Assembly (NCBI GenBank): GCA_900767415.1
Contig: CAAFYZ010000022.1
Location: 1-45,837, forward strand
Source of the DNA: Clostridia bacterium
GTDB lineage: Bacteria; Bacillota; Clostridia; Oscillospirales; CAG-272
DNA length: 45,837 nt
Direction: 5' to 3'
A program made the translations under genes and the position numbers. Position 1 is the first letter of the stretch; each line of letters opens with the position of its first letter. The notes beneath the pieces are model-generated. The model saw only the letters and a list, made by a program, of their open reading frames with translations. It did not search any database and had not been told where the DNA came from. Shown here one piece after another: positions 23,128-32,554 of the stretch.

Positions 23128-24615
23128 TTAGTTATGAAACAGCTTTTTTGTCTGATATTTCGGCTCGCAGGTAAGGTTTACACCGAGTTTACGGAAGGTG
23201 TTCGTATCGACCTGCGACAAAATTACGGTGGAATGAACCTCGGTATAACGGAGATCGGAAAGGTGCGACATCGCGCGGGCGGCGATCTCGCTGTTCGCCG
23301 CAGTGACGGCGAGCGCGATCAGGACCTCGTCGGTATGAAGGCGCGGATTGTGATTGCCGAGATTTTCAACTTTCAGCTTTTGAATCGGTTGCAAAACCTC
23401 ATGGGCGATAATATCCGTCTCTTTACCGATGCCGGCAAGCGTCTTCAAAGCGTTCAGAAGTGCGGCGCTGGATGCGCCGAGAAGTTCCGAAGTCTTCCCC
23501 GTCACGATCCGTCCGTCGTTCAGTTCAATGGCAACGGCAGGTGCACCCGTCTCTTCCGCCCTTGCAAGTGCGGCGGTGACGCAAGGTCTTCTCTCCTGTG
23601 CCTGACAACCGAGCTGTTGGAGAAGAAGTTCGATCTTGTGGACTTCTACCTCCGAGCCGTTCCCTTTTCTCTGATTGCAAAGAGCACCGTAATAACGGCG
23701 AATGATCTCCTGCAAGGATGCCTCGCGGACGGCGGCATCGTCATAGATTGCAAAGCCCGCCATGTTCACACCCATGTCGGTCGGGGACTTATACGGGCAT
23801 TCGCCGAGAATCCCCGTCAGCATGGCGCGAAGAACGGGAAAAACCTCGACGTCGCGGTTATAGTTCACGGTCGGGACACCGTATGCCTCCAGGTGGAAGG
23901 GGTCGATCATGTTGACATCGGCGAGATCGGCGGTCGCCGCCTCGTATGCAAGATTGACCGGGTGATTGAGCGGAAGATTCCATACCGGGAAAGTCTCGAA
24001 TTTTGCATATCCCGAACGGATCCCCTGCTTGCTCTCATGATAAATCTGCGACAGGCAGGTTGCCATTTTCCCCGAGCCGGGTCCCGGCGCGGTTACGACG
24101 ATCAGCGAACGGGTCGTCGCGGCATATTCGTTCTTTCCGTAACCTTCTTCCGAAATGATCAAGGGAATGTTATACGGATAGCCGTCGATGGCATAATGTT
24201 TATATACGGGGATTCCGAGCCCTTCGAGCTTTACACGGAAGGCATCGGCTACGGCACTCGCGCGATAGCGGGTCATGACCACCGAGCCGACGTAAAGTCC
24301 CGCGGCGCGGAAGGCGTCGATCAACCGAAGCACGTCAAGGTCGTAGGTGATACCGAGATCGCCGCGCACCTTATTCTTTTCGATGTCCGCCGTGTTGATG
24401 ACGATGATGATCTCCGCCTCGTCCTTCAGCTCCGTCAGCATCCGTATCTTGCTGTCCGGTGCAAATCCCGGCAGGACGCGGGAAGCGTGAAAGTCGTCAA
24501 ACAGTTTCCCGCCGAACTCAAGATAAAGTTTTCCGCCGAAACCGGCGATTCTCTCCTTGATTTTTTCCGACTGTAATTTCAGATATTTTGTATTGTCAAA
24601 ACCTTCTTTGAACAT
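23128..24615 (-). CDS. DUF1846 protein of unknown function
   Basis: A 495-residue cytosolic protein matching the DUF1846 family, widespread in Firmicutes and without a firm function. Typical segments are GFDNTKYLKLQSEKIKERI at the start, LYLEFGGKLFDDFHASRVLPGF, the glycine-rich APGPGSGKMATCLSQIYHE, FPVWNLPLNHPVNLAYEAATADL, and DMGVNMAGFAI. The glycine-rich GPGSGKMAT resembles a nucleotide-binding loop but is not a standard P-loop. The ATG at 24615 follows GGAGA. It has its own promoter (24646-24674) and terminator. Confidence 0.88.
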   Translation of the reverse strand: MFKEGFDNTKYLKLQSEKIKERIAGFGGKLYLEFGGKLFDDFHASRVLPGFAPDSKIRMLTELKDEAEIIIVINTADIEKNKVRGDLGITYDLDVLRLIDAFRAAGLYVGSVVMTRYRASAVADAFRVKLEGLGIPVYKHYAIDGYPYNIPLIISEEGYGKNEYAATTRSLIVVTAPGPGSGKMATCLSQIYHESKQGIRSGYAKFETFPVWNLPLNHPVNLAYEAATADLADVNMIDPFHLEAYGVPTVNYNRDVEVFPVLRAMLTGILGECPYKSPTDMGVNMAGFAIYDDAAVREASLQEIIRRYYGALCNQRKGNGSEVEVHKIELLLQQLGCQAQERRPCVTAALARAEETGAPAVAIELNDGRIVTGKTSELLGASSAALLNALKTLAGIGKETDIIAHEVLQPIQKLKVENLGNHNPRLHTDEVLIALAVTAANSEIAARAMSHLSDLRYTEVHSTVILSQVDTNTFRKLGVNLTCEPKYQTKKLFHN

Positions 24616-24645
24616 AAATCCGTCTCCGTTTTCGTACTGACTATT

Positions 24646-24674
24646 ATTGTACCATATCCGCCGTATTTTTTCAA
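24646..24674 (-). promoter_or_regulatory. Promoter of the DUF1846 gene
   Basis: Minus strand TTGAAA, 17 bp, TACAAT. Confidence 0.6.
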
Positions 24675-24756
24675 GGGAAAACGCAGATTTTCGGGCGATA
24701 AGAATCCACAAAAAGCGAGGTCGTTTTTTGTCGCATTTGCCAACCCGGATTGCCTG

Positions 24757-24785
24757 TTGCAAAATTCCGTGCTTTATGTTATACT
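24757..24785 (+). promoter_or_regulatory. Promoter of the CPBP protease gene
   Basis: TTGCAA, 17 bp, TATACT, 29 bp before the start codon. Confidence 0.6.
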
Positions 24786-24814
24786 GTATTCATCAAGAGA
24801 AAAGAGGAGTTTTC

Positions 24815-25849
24815 ATGGAAGAACAAACCAACGTTCCAAACCTTGCGTCTTCGGCACTCGCCCTGACGAAAGAAGACCGAAAACGGGCGCGGCGTACCTT
24901 CTCGCGCATTGCGTTCTCCCTCGCCGCCTATACCGCCGTCTCTTACGCGGTCATGCTCCTTCTGCGCCTTCTTCTGCAACTTTCGGGACTTGCGGAGGCG
25001 GTCGCCGGCAACATTCCGCTCTCTCTTATCCTGTCGGTCTTGCCGATGTATCTTTGCGGTCTGCCCGTCCTTTGGCTGATCGTACGCAAGATGCCGAAGA
25101 CGCCGATCTGCCGCGAGCCGTTTTCCCCCAGCAGTTTTGTGATTCTCTTTCTCGTCTCCCGCGCCTTTCTCACGGTGGGTTCGCTCGTCAGCCGAATCCT
25201 TGTCGGCATCCTCGAACGGTTGCTCGGGCACGAAATCGCGGATTCTACGACCGAAATGGTGGAATCCGCGCCTGCGTGGCTCCTCTTCGTGTTCGTCGTT
25301 CTGCTCGCGCCGCTTTTTGAGGAATTGATTTTCCGCCGTCTCTTTATCGATCGTCTCGCGGGGTACGGAGACAAAGCGGCGATCCTGTTCTCGTCCGCGC
25401 TCTTCGGTATCGCGCACGGGAATTTTTATCAGTTCGTCTACACCTTTCTCCTCGGTCTGCTCCTTGGATACCTGTATACGCGGACGGGAAAGCTGCGGTG
25501 GTCTTTTCTTCTGCACGCGATTACCAACTTTCTCGGCTCTGTTGCCGCGCTCCCGATTCTGCGCGCCATGCGGCGGCTCGAAGAGCTGATGCGGCAAGAG
25601 TCGCCGGATCTGTCGGAGACATTCCGTCTCTCTTCCCTTGTGCTTTCCTATTCCGTCATTCTGTACGGCATGGCGGTTTTCGGGGTCGTCTTCTTTTTCC
25701 TCTACAAAAAGCGGATTCGCCTTACGGAAAGCGAATATCCGCTCCCGGCAAAGACACTTTGGAGTGCCGCGGTGTGCAACCCCGGGACAGCCGTTTTCCT
25801 GCTTGTCTCGCTTGCGGAATTTATTCTTTCGGTTTTGCCGACATCCTGA
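24815..25849 (+). CDS. CPBP-family intramembrane metalloprotease
   Basis: A 344-residue multi-spanning membrane protein of the CAAX protease/bacteriocin-processing (Abi) family. Motif 1 is the Glu pair with Arg in PLFEELIFRRLFIDRL. Motif 2 is the His in FGIAHGNFYQF, and motif 3 the HxxxN in LLHAITNFLGS. All catalytic residues are in place. About seven or eight hydrophobic segments are seen, the first at about residues 33-55. AGAGGAG precedes the ATG at 24815. The target is unknown; it has its own promoter and terminator, so context says little. Confidence 0.92.
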   Translation: MEEQTNVPNLASSALALTKEDRKRARRTFSRIAFSLAAYTAVSYAVMLLLRLLLQLSGLAEAVAGNIPLSLILSVLPMYLCGLPVLWLIVRKMPKTPICREPFSPSSFVILFLVSRAFLTVGSLVSRILVGILERLLGHEIADSTTEMVESAPAWLLFVFVVLLAPLFEELIFRRLFIDRLAGYGDKAAILFSSALFGIAHGNFYQFVYTFLLGLLLGYLYTRTGKLRWSFLLHAITNFLGSVAALPILRAMRRLEELMRQESPDLSETFRLSSLVLSYSVILYGMAVFGVVFFFLYKKRIRLTESEYPLPAKTLWSAAVCNPGTAVFLLVSLAEFILSVLPTS

Positions 25850-25860
25850 ATTTCAAGTGA

Positions 25861-25897
25861 AAAATCCGAAGACGGCGGCGTCTTCGGATTTTTTTGC
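25861..25897 (+). terminator. Terminator after the CPBP protease gene
   Basis: AAAAATCCGAAGACG pairs with CGTCTTCGGATTTTT and runs into more T. Its end abuts the spoIVA promoter. Confidence 0.88.
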
Positions 25898-25925
25898 ATA
25901 CGGCAACGGCACCCCGCATACGATG
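25897..25925 (+). promoter_or_regulatory. Likely sigma-E promoter of spoIVA
   Basis: GCATAC near -35 and CATACGAT near -10 with about 15 bp between match the sigma-E pattern (ATA and CATACA-T). spoIVA is a mother-cell sigma-E gene in Bacillus. Confidence 0.5.
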
Positions 25926-25955
25926 AAATGAAAAATTCATTCCGCGGAGGTACCT

Positions 25956-27416
25956 ATGGCAGACCAAACGATTTATCAGGATATAGCCAAGCGGACGGGC
26001 GGGGACATCTACATCGGTGTCGTCGGTCCCGTCAGGACGGGAAAGTCAACTTTTATTCACCGATTCCTCGACAGTATCGTTCTGCCGAACATCGAAAACG
26101 ACTATGACAGAACGCGCACGATGGACGAGATGCCCCAAAGTGCCGGCGGCAAGACCGTCATGACGACCGAACCGAAGTTCGTCCCCGACGAATCGGTAAA
26201 AATCCGCGTCGGCGGAGACACCGAGCTGAACGTCAGAATGATTGACTGCGTCGGCTATATGGTCGACGGTGCACTCGGCGGCGAAGAAGACGGTGCCATG
26301 CGCATGGTAAAAACGCCGTGGGCGGAAGAGGAGATGCCGTTTTCCCGCGCGGCGGAAATCGGAACGGGAAAGGTCATCGGCGAACATTCTACCATCGGGA
26401 TGCTTGTGACCACCGACGGTACCGTCTGCGGCATTCCGCGGGAGAATTATATTCCGGCGGAAGAGCGGGTCGCCGCGGAACTGAAAGCACTCGGAAAACC
26501 CTTCGCCATCATTCTGAACTCCGCGACCCCCGAAGCGGAAAGCGCACACGCACTCGCCGCACAACTCGAAGAAAAGTACGGCGTCCCCGTCGCTCTCGTG
26601 AGTTGCGAAGGACTGAACAAAGAGGATATCCGCGGAATCCTTTCGCTCGTTCTCGGTGAATTCCCCGTGCGTTCCCTTACCTTTACTCTGCCGTCGTGGA
26701 CGGGAATTCTGCCGACCGATCACCCGCTCCGCCGCGCTCTGCTCGAAAAAATCGACGCATTTACCGACGAGGTGCACAAACTCGGCGACATCGAAAAAGC
26801 CCTTGACTCCTCTCCCGGAATCGAACGCGTGGCGGTCAACGCGGGAGACGGAACGGGAGAGTTCACGCTGCCGCTTGAAAAAGAGGTCTATTATCGGACG
26901 ATGAACGAACTCTGCGGTCTTGACATAACCGACGAGCGGTCGCTGATCGCAACGGTGTGTGATCTCGCAGAGATAAAAAAGAAATACGAGAAGGTGGAGA
27001 GTGCCCTGAAAGACGTCGAAGAAAAGGGCTACGGCATCGTCATGCCTGCCCCGGAGGCACTGGAACTTGAAGAGCCGCGGCTCATCAAAAATGCCGGCGG
27101 TTGGGGCGTGAAGGTATCGGCGCGGGCGGATTCCATTCACATGATCCGCGCCGGGATCAAGGCGGAACTCAACCCCGTGGTGGGAACGGAAGAACAGTCC
27201 GAAGAGGTGGCAAAACATCTAATGACGGAATTTGAAGAAGATCCGAAAAAAGTGTGGGAATCGAATATTTTCGGAAAATCCCTTTATGAGCTCGTAAACG
27301 AAGGAATGAAAGCAAAACTCACGCACATCCCCAATGACTCGCGGGAAAAACTCGGCGAAACGCTCGAAAAAATCCTGAACGAGGGCTCGAACGGGCTCAT
27401 CTGCATTTTACTGTAA
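25956..27416 (+). CDS. spoIVA: Stage IV sporulation protein A
   Basis: SpoIVA is the ATPase that polymerises on the forespore surface to form the basement layer of the spore coat. It has 486 residues, close to the Bacillus length of 492. The P-loop GVVGPVRTGKSTFI starts near residue 22. Further family segments are NDYDRTRTMDEMPQSAGGKT, MIDCVGYMVDGALGG, HSTIGMLVTTDGT, and the conserved C-terminus EGSNGLICILL that helps membrane docking. GGAGG precedes the ATG. It has a sigma-E-like promoter and a strong terminator and stands alone. Confidence 0.97.
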   Translation: MADQTIYQDIAKRTGGDIYIGVVGPVRTGKSTFIHRFLDSIVLPNIENDYDRTRTMDEMPQSAGGKTVMTTEPKFVPDESVKIRVGGDTELNVRMIDCVGYMVDGALGGEEDGAMRMVKTPWAEEEMPFSRAAEIGTGKVIGEHSTIGMLVTTDGTVCGIPRENYIPAEERVAAELKALGKPFAIILNSATPEAESAHALAAQLEEKYGVPVALVSCEGLNKEDIRGILSLVLGEFPVRSLTFTLPSWTGILPTDHPLRRALLEKIDAFTDEVHKLGDIEKALDSSPGIERVAVNAGDGTGEFTLPLEKEVYYRTMNELCGLDITDERSLIATVCDLAEIKKKYEKVESALKDVEEKGYGIVMPAPEALELEEPRLIKNAGGWGVKVSARADSIHMIRAGIKAELNPVVGTEEQSEEVAKHLMTEFEEDPKKVWESNIFGKSLYELVNEGMKAKLTHIPNDSREKLGETLEKILNEGSNGLICILL

Positions 27417-27449
27417 AAAAAATCCCCCGACTGCATCGGGGGATTTTTC
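27417..27449. terminator. Two-way terminator between spoIVA and the ABC transporter operon
   Basis: AAAAATCCCCCGA pairs with TCGGGGGATTTTT with a 5-nt loop. Confidence 0.88.
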
Positions 27450-27453
27450 ATCG

Positions 27454-28428
27454 TCAGCGCTCTTCTCGGAAATAGGCAAGTCCGAGAGAAGCGGGGGGCT
27501 GTGTCTCGCGCTTTTTACGCACGCTGATCAGAATCAGAACGAGAATCGTCGCGACATACGGCACCATCTGAATGAGGGGCTGTATCTGCGTCGAAACGTT
27601 GATGATGTTGTTGAGAATGTAAAGACCGCCGAACAGGAACGAGCCGAGAATGGCGAAGTTCGGTTTCCATACCGAGAAGATAACGAGAGCGACGGCAAGC
27701 CAGCCGCGGTCGCCGAACGCATCGTTCGACCACGTACCGTTGACATAGTCCATGATGTAGTAAAGGCCGCCGAGCCCCGCGATCATACCGCCGACGCAGG
27801 TGGAAACGTACTTATATGCCGTAACGTTGATACCGGCGGCATCTGCCGTCGCGGGGTTCTCACCGACGGCGCGGAGATGAAGACCGACGCGCGTCTTTTT
27901 CAGTACGTAAGAAGCGACAAGCGCAATGGCAATGGCAAGATAGACCATGAAACCGTAGGAAAGGAAGATCTCACCGAAAACCCCGAGATTCTTCGCGAAC
28001 GGCAGGGATTTTTTATAAAACTTCGCAAGACGGATCAGGGCGATCGACGCGGTCTCGCTGTTCGAGAGTTTTACCAGCGATCCGCCGAAAAAGTTGCCGA
28101 AACCGACGCCGAAGATCGTCAGGGCAAGACCCGTCACGTTCTGATTGGCACGGAGGGTGACGGTCAGAAAGCAATACAGAAGCGAGGCAAGTCCCGCACC
28201 GAGGAGACAGGAGAGAAACGGAATCAGAATCGCGAGAATCCCGACGATCTTCGTCGCGCCCTCCTGATAGAAGAAACCGCCCATGACGCCCGAGATCGCG
28301 CCGATATACATGATACCGGGGATACCGAGGTTCAGGTTGCCGGATTTTTCCGTGACGATTTCACCGGTCGCACCGAGAAGCAAGGGAGTTCCCTGCGTTA
28401 CGGCACTTTGAATCAGATAGGAGATCAT
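27454..28428 (-). CDS. Nucleoside ABC transporter permease (NupQ-like)
   Basis: One of the two membrane subunits of a BMP-type importer, 324 residues with about eight to ten hydrophobic segments. Family segments are LLLGATGEIVTEKSGNLNLGIPGIMYIGA at the N-terminus and LHLRAVGENPATADAAGINV in the coupling region. The start overlaps the stop of the upstream permease gene (ATGA), with GGAGG in front, so translation is coupled. It is the last gene of the transporter operon. Confidence 0.9.
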   Translation of the reverse strand: MISYLIQSAVTQGTPLLLGATGEIVTEKSGNLNLGIPGIMYIGAISGVMGGFFYQEGATKIVGILAILIPFLSCLLGAGLASLLYCFLTVTLRANQNVTGLALTIFGVGFGNFFGGSLVKLSNSETASIALIRLAKFYKKSLPFAKNLGVFGEIFLSYGFMVYLAIAIALVASYVLKKTRVGLHLRAVGENPATADAAGINVTAYKYVSTCVGGMIAGLGGLYYIMDYVNGTWSNDAFGDRGWLAVALVIFSVWKPNFAILGSFLFGGLYILNNIINVSTQIQPLIQMVPYVATILVLILISVRKKRETQPPASLGLAYFREER

Positions 28429-29570
28429 TGCTTGTCCTCCTTGTTTTTCTTGAGAAGGGATTTCAGACGGGCGGTCGGGACGAGCTTATACTGAATGAAG
28501 AACTCGCAACCGATGATAAAGAACAGGAGAATTCCCGTAACGATGTCCGAGAAGGACTTGCTGATTTCCAGTCCGGTCGAAACGGCGATGGCACCGCCGT
28601 TCAGCGCGGCGAGGAAGAGAGACACGACGATCATGATGATCGGGTTGAACTTCGAGAGCCACGAAACCATGATCGCGGTAAAGCCCATGCCGCCCGCGGT
28701 ATTGGACGAGATGTTCTGCGCGGAGGCAACCATCAGAAATCCGCAGACGCCGCAGACCAGACCGGAGAGCGCCATGGTACGGATAATGACCTTTTTCACG
28801 TCGATACCGATATAACGCGCGGTATTGCGGCTCTCGCCGACGACCGTCAGCTCATAGCCGTGCTTGCTGTATTTAAGATACAGATGCATGAATACCGTAA
28901 TGGCGGCAACGACGACGACATAGATGATGTACTTACGCACGCCGGTCGCACCGTTGAAGAACGCGCCGATCCTGCCGTTCGGGTCGAGCTGATAAAAGTC
29001 GATGCCGGCACTGAGCTTATTCCATTGCCGCATGAAGAAGATAATGAGCTGCATGGCGACATAGTTCATCATCAGCGTAAAGAGCGTCTCGTTGGTATCC
29101 CAATGCGCCTTGAAGAACGCGGGAATGATCCCCCAAAGTGCCCCTGCCGCCATCGCCGAAACGAACATGAGGATCAGAAGGAGCCAAAGGGGCAACGCCT
29201 TGCCGTAATACATACAGATCGCCGTCGCCAAACCGCCCATCAGCACCTGACCTTCCGCACCGGTATTCCAGAATTTCATCTTGAAGGCGGGGGTTACGGC
29301 GAGGGAGATGCAAAGAAGAAAGGAAAGACGCTGAACGGTAACCAAGAAGTTGTCCCCCGTGCCGAACGCACCGAAGATCATCTTCCCGTAAAAGTCAACG
29401 GGACTGACACCCGTCAGAATCGTGGTGAGAAGTCCGCAGAAAATCAGAGAGAGAAAAATCGAGGCAACGCGGATCCGGATCGAGCGCGACACGGAAGAAG
29501 ACGAATTTTTCTCAATGTGGAAGAGAGGTTCGCGCTTCTCTTCTCTTTTCACTTCGGTTTCATGCTTCAT
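28425..29570 (-). CDS. Nucleoside ABC transporter permease (NupP-like)
   Basis: The second membrane subunit, 381 residues from the ATG at 29570 (GGGAGG 8 nt upstream); a GTG 9 bp further up is possible. A polar N-terminal tail of about 30 residues precedes the first membrane segment (VASIFLSLIFCGLLTTI). Family segments include FWNTGAEGQVLMGGLATAI and YELTVVGESRNTARYIGIDV. The start overlaps the ATPase gene by 11 bp and the end overlaps the NupQ-like gene by 4 bp. Confidence 0.9.
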   Translation of the reverse strand: MKHETEVKREEKREPLFHIEKNSSSSVSRSIRIRVASIFLSLIFCGLLTTILTGVSPVDFYGKMIFGAFGTGDNFLVTVQRLSFLLCISLAVTPAFKMKFWNTGAEGQVLMGGLATAICMYYGKALPLWLLLILMFVSAMAAGALWGIIPAFFKAHWDTNETLFTLMMNYVAMQLIIFFMRQWNKLSAGIDFYQLDPNGRIGAFFNGATGVRKYIIYVVVVAAITVFMHLYLKYSKHGYELTVVGESRNTARYIGIDVKKVIIRTMALSGLVCGVCGFLMVASAQNISSNTAGGMGFTAIMVSWLSKFNPIIMIVVSLFLAALNGGAIAVSTGLEISKSFSDIVTGILLFFIIGCEFFIQYKLVPTARLKSLLKKNKEDKQ

Positions 29571-31101
29571 TTCCGTCACCTCCCGTCTTCGTCATCAGAA
29601 GACCGATTTCTTCTTTGGTCGCGACGCGCGCATCGACGATCCCGGTGATTTTACCGGAGGCGATGACGAGAATACGGTCGCAAAGTTCGAGGAGCACATC
29701 GAGATCTTCGCCGACGAAAATCACAGCGGCACCGTTTTTCTTCTGTTCGTTCAGAAGATTGTAAATCAGATACGACGAGTTGATGTCCAGACCGCGGACG
29801 GGATACGCCGCCATCAGAACGGTGGGAGCGGCGGCAATCTCACGGCCGACCAGCACCTTCTGCACGTTTCCGCCGGAGAGGCGGCGAACGGGTGTCGTCG
29901 TCCCGGGCGTTACGACCTCGAGGTCGTTTATAATCCGCTCGGCAAGCGACTTCGGCGGCTTACGGTTGACGAAGACGGAATGCCCTTTTTTATAGCTTCG
30001 GAGCATCATATTATCGGTGATGTCCATGTTGCCGACAAGTCCCATGCCGAGACGATCCTCGGGGACGAAGGAAAGGCGGACACCAAGCTCGCGGATCTCA
30101 AAGGGCGTCTTGTCGCAAAGGTTGACCGTCTCCCCGCTCTTCGGGTCGTGATAGAGGATCTCGCCGCCGGTCAGGGGCTGAAGCCCCGCGATCGCCTCGA
30201 GAAGCTCTCTCTGCCCGGAACCGGCGATGCCGGCGATGCCAAGGATCTCCCCGCTCTTCGCAGTGAAGGAAATATTGTCAAGTACTCTGACGCCCTCGCG
30301 GCTCTCGCTGTTCAGTCCGATGATCTCGATGCGCTCCGCAGGATTCACGGGATCGTCGCGTCCGATGTTCAGGCAGACCTTCTTGCCGACCATCATCTCG
30401 GTGAGAGACGCCTCGTCGGTCTCGGCGGTGTTGACCGTCGCGATGTGCTCGCCCTTTCTGACAACGGCGACGCGGTCGGAAAGAGAGAGAACCTCATGCA
30501 TTTTGTGCGTGATGATAATGATAGTCTTCCCGTCGTCTCTCATTCTGCGGAGAACGGCAAAGAGTTTTTGCGTCTCCTGCGGCGTCAGAACGGCGGTCGG
30601 CTCGTCAAGAATCAGAATGTCCGCGCCGCGATAGAGAACCTTCAGAATCTCGACCGTCTGTTTTTCCGACACCGACATCTCGTATATTTTCTTGTTCGGA
30701 TCTATTTCAAAGCCGTAGCGTTCCGTAATCTCCAGAACGCGTGCGGCGGCTTTTTTCAGATTGTATTTTTCCCCGTCGTCAATGCCGAGGATAATGTTTT
30801 CCGTTGCGGTAAAAATATCGACCAGTTTGAAATGCTGATGGATCATTCCGATATGATAACGGAACGCGTCTTTCGGAGAGCGGATCAGCGCCGGCTCGCC
30901 GTTTACGAAGATTTCTCCTTCGTCGGGGTAATAAATCCCCGCTATCATGTTCATGAGGGTGGTCTTTCCGCTTCCGTTCTCTCCGAGGACGGCGAGGATC
31001 TCCCCGTGGCGGAATTCCATGTCTACGTTATGATTCGCGATAACGCTGCCGAAGCGTTTTGTGACATGGCGGAGTTCGAGTGCAGGAGGTGTGTTCGTCA
31101 T
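29560..31101 (-). CDS. Nucleoside ABC transporter ATPase, two fused domains (NupO-like)
   Basis: The energy-coupling subunit, 513 residues with two ABC domains in one chain. Domain 1 has Walker A GENGSGKTT, signature VSEKQTVEILKVLY and Walker B ILILDEPTAVLTP. Domain 2 (from about residue 260) has a non-canonical Walker A (GIAGSGQREL), signature LSGGNVQKVLVG and a Walker B region without the catalytic Glu (VLMAAYPVRGLD). Such an unequal pair is usual for simple-sugar and nucleoside transporters of this class. The ATG at 31101 follows GGGAG. Confidence 0.93.
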   Translation of the reverse strand: MTNTPPALELRHVTKRFGSVIANHNVDMEFRHGEILAVLGENGSGKTTLMNMIAGIYYPDEGEIFVNGEPALIRSPKDAFRYHIGMIHQHFKLVDIFTATENIILGIDDGEKYNLKKAAARVLEITERYGFEIDPNKKIYEMSVSEKQTVEILKVLYRGADILILDEPTAVLTPQETQKLFAVLRRMRDDGKTIIIITHKMHEVLSLSDRVAVVRKGEHIATVNTAETDEASLTEMMVGKKVCLNIGRDDPVNPAERIEIIGLNSESREGVRVLDNISFTAKSGEILGIAGIAGSGQRELLEAIAGLQPLTGGEILYHDPKSGETVNLCDKTPFEIRELGVRLSFVPEDRLGMGLVGNMDITDNMMLRSYKKGHSVFVNRKPPKSLAERIINDLEVVTPGTTTPVRRLSGGNVQKVLVGREIAAAPTVLMAAYPVRGLDINSSYLIYNLLNEQKKNGAAVIFVGEDLDVLLELCDRILVIASGKITGIVDARVATKEEIGLLMTKTGGDGNEA

Positions 31102-31188
31102 AAATATCTCCCATCGTGGGCATTCGCCCGGAATAAAAGGATACAAGGCGGGGCAAATCGCTCCGCCTGTATCCGCGTTTCGGAAAAC

Positions 31189-32460
31189 TTATTTGTTCAG
31201 TTCGGTGATACCGTCGATGCGAAGATCGAAGTAAGGAGCCGAACGGAAGGAGGACTCGCTGAAGTAACCGTCCTTGATCACCTCGGTCTCACCCTGATAG
31301 TCGCCCTTGTCGACAACATCGGCAAGGTAGGAGGTAACCTTCTCACCTTTCACGGTGAAGGTGTTGGTATCGAAGACGTGGAGAGTGCCGTCCTTCAGTT
31401 TTGCGGCAACTTCCTGAATCTTCTTGACGGTGCCGGGGGCAGCCGCCTGACCGTTGATGGCACTGAGAACGACGGAGCCGGTCGCGATGTCGCCGCACCA
31501 GTTCTTCTCAAGGGTCTTGTTGTTGACTTTGCAGTCGATCATGTGATAGAAGTAGGGAGACCAGTCGATCGCAGAGGAGATGATGAAGGTGTCGGGGCAG
31601 CTGGCAACGGTGCTGCCGTTGTAGGAAACGTTCGGAACGCCCTTCACTTCGCAAGCGTTGGGAGCACCCATGGAGTCGGCGTGCTGGCTGATGAGAACGC
31701 ACTTGTCAACGTTGATAAGGGTCTCGGCGGCAACCTTCTCGGCGGTCTCGTTGTACCAGGAGGTGGTGTAACGGACTTTCATGGTAGCGGAGGGGCAGAT
31801 GCTTCTCGCACCGAGGAAGAAGGAGGTATAACCCGAAACAACCTCGGCGTAGGGGAACGCACCGACGTAACCGATCACTGCCTCTTCCGCCTTGATCTTG
31901 CCGGAGTCGATCATTTCGTTGAGCTTCATGCCTGCGGCAACGCCGGCAAGGTATCTGCCCTCATAGATGGAAGCGAACGCGTTGTGATAGTTGGAAAGTC
32001 CCTCTTCCACAAGCGCCTTCGTACCGGTAGCATGGCAGAAGGTAACATTCGGGAATTCTTTTGCCGCCTTGATCATGTTGGCTTCATGACCGAAGGAATC
32101 GGCGAAAATCACGGAGCAACCGTTGTTGACCAGTCTCTTCGCGGCATCGTAGCAGGCATCGCCCTCTTCGGCGATGTTCTTCTCGAAGAGAACCTGGCTG
32201 TCGGAAAGTCCGAGATGCGCTTTGATCTTATTCGCAGCGTTGATGAAGTTGAGGTCGTAGGTGGAGTTCTCATCGTGAAGAGTGATGAAACCTACCTTGA
32301 AATCCGCGGGAATGTTGAATTTTGCACCGAGAGCCACAGCGTCGAGAGGCGCCACATCGGGGTCTTTCTTCGTTTCGTTTTCGCCGCAGGACGCGAGCGC
32401 GAGGGTGACACCGAGGCAGAGCACGACTGCCAGGACTAAGGACACAATTTTCTTGAACAT
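31189..32460 (-). CDS. BMP-family nucleoside-binding lipoprotein
   Basis: The extracellular substrate-binding protein of the importer, 423 residues. The signal peptide ends at a lipobox, TLALASC, with Cys25 as the lipid anchor. BMP/PnrA features are KVGFITLHDENSTYDLNF, VIFADSFGHEANMIKAAKEFPNVTF, AFASIYEGRYLAGVAAGMKL, and VIGYVGAFPYAEVVSGYTSF. The BMP family binds purine nucleosides, which fits the xpt gene and guanine riboswitch upstream. AGGAGGA precedes the ATG. A terminator separates it from xpt, so it either gets read-through or has a promoter of its own; a weak TTGGTT, 17 bp, TAATAA is the only candidate. Confidence 0.92.
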   Translation of the reverse strand: MFKKIVSLVLAVVLCLGVTLALASCGENETKKDPDVAPLDAVALGAKFNIPADFKVGFITLHDENSTYDLNFINAANKIKAHLGLSDSQVLFEKNIAEEGDACYDAAKRLVNNGCSVIFADSFGHEANMIKAAKEFPNVTFCHATGTKALVEEGLSNYHNAFASIYEGRYLAGVAAGMKLNEMIDSGKIKAEEAVIGYVGAFPYAEVVSGYTSFFLGARSICPSATMKVRYTTSWYNETAEKVAAETLINVDKCVLISQHADSMGAPNACEVKGVPNVSYNGSTVASCPDTFIISSAIDWSPYFYHMIDCKVNNKTLEKNWCGDIATGSVVLSAINGQAAAPGTVKKIQEVAAKLKDGTLHVFDTNTFTVKGEKVTSYLADVVDKGDYQGETEVIKDGYFSESSFRSAPYFDLRIDGITELNK

Positions 32461-32527
32461 TGAATGTTCCTCCTGAAAAAAGTTTTTTATTATTACAGGC
32501 CTTTCGCCTTGTAACCAAAAGAAAAAT

Positions 32528-32554
32528 CCATAAGGATATTTTGAGTCCTTATGG
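32528..32554 (-). terminator. Terminator after xpt
   Basis: Minus strand CCATAAGGA pairs with TCCTTATGG, followed by ATTTTTC. It overlaps the xpt stop codon and may lower transcription into the transporter genes. Confidence 0.7.

Noticed and set aside
23718..23915. Arg/Ser-rich short frames opposite or out of frame with real genes, here and at many other places
   Set aside because: They follow from the codon pattern of the real gene on the other frame and lack ribosome sites.
29422..32439. A very long open frame (1005 codons) on the plus strand opposite the transporter genes
   Set aside because: It lies antisense to three clearly recognised genes and its product has no sensible pattern. It is a by-product of codon use. 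The same holds for the long plus-strand frames at 4527-6785 and 16485-18794.
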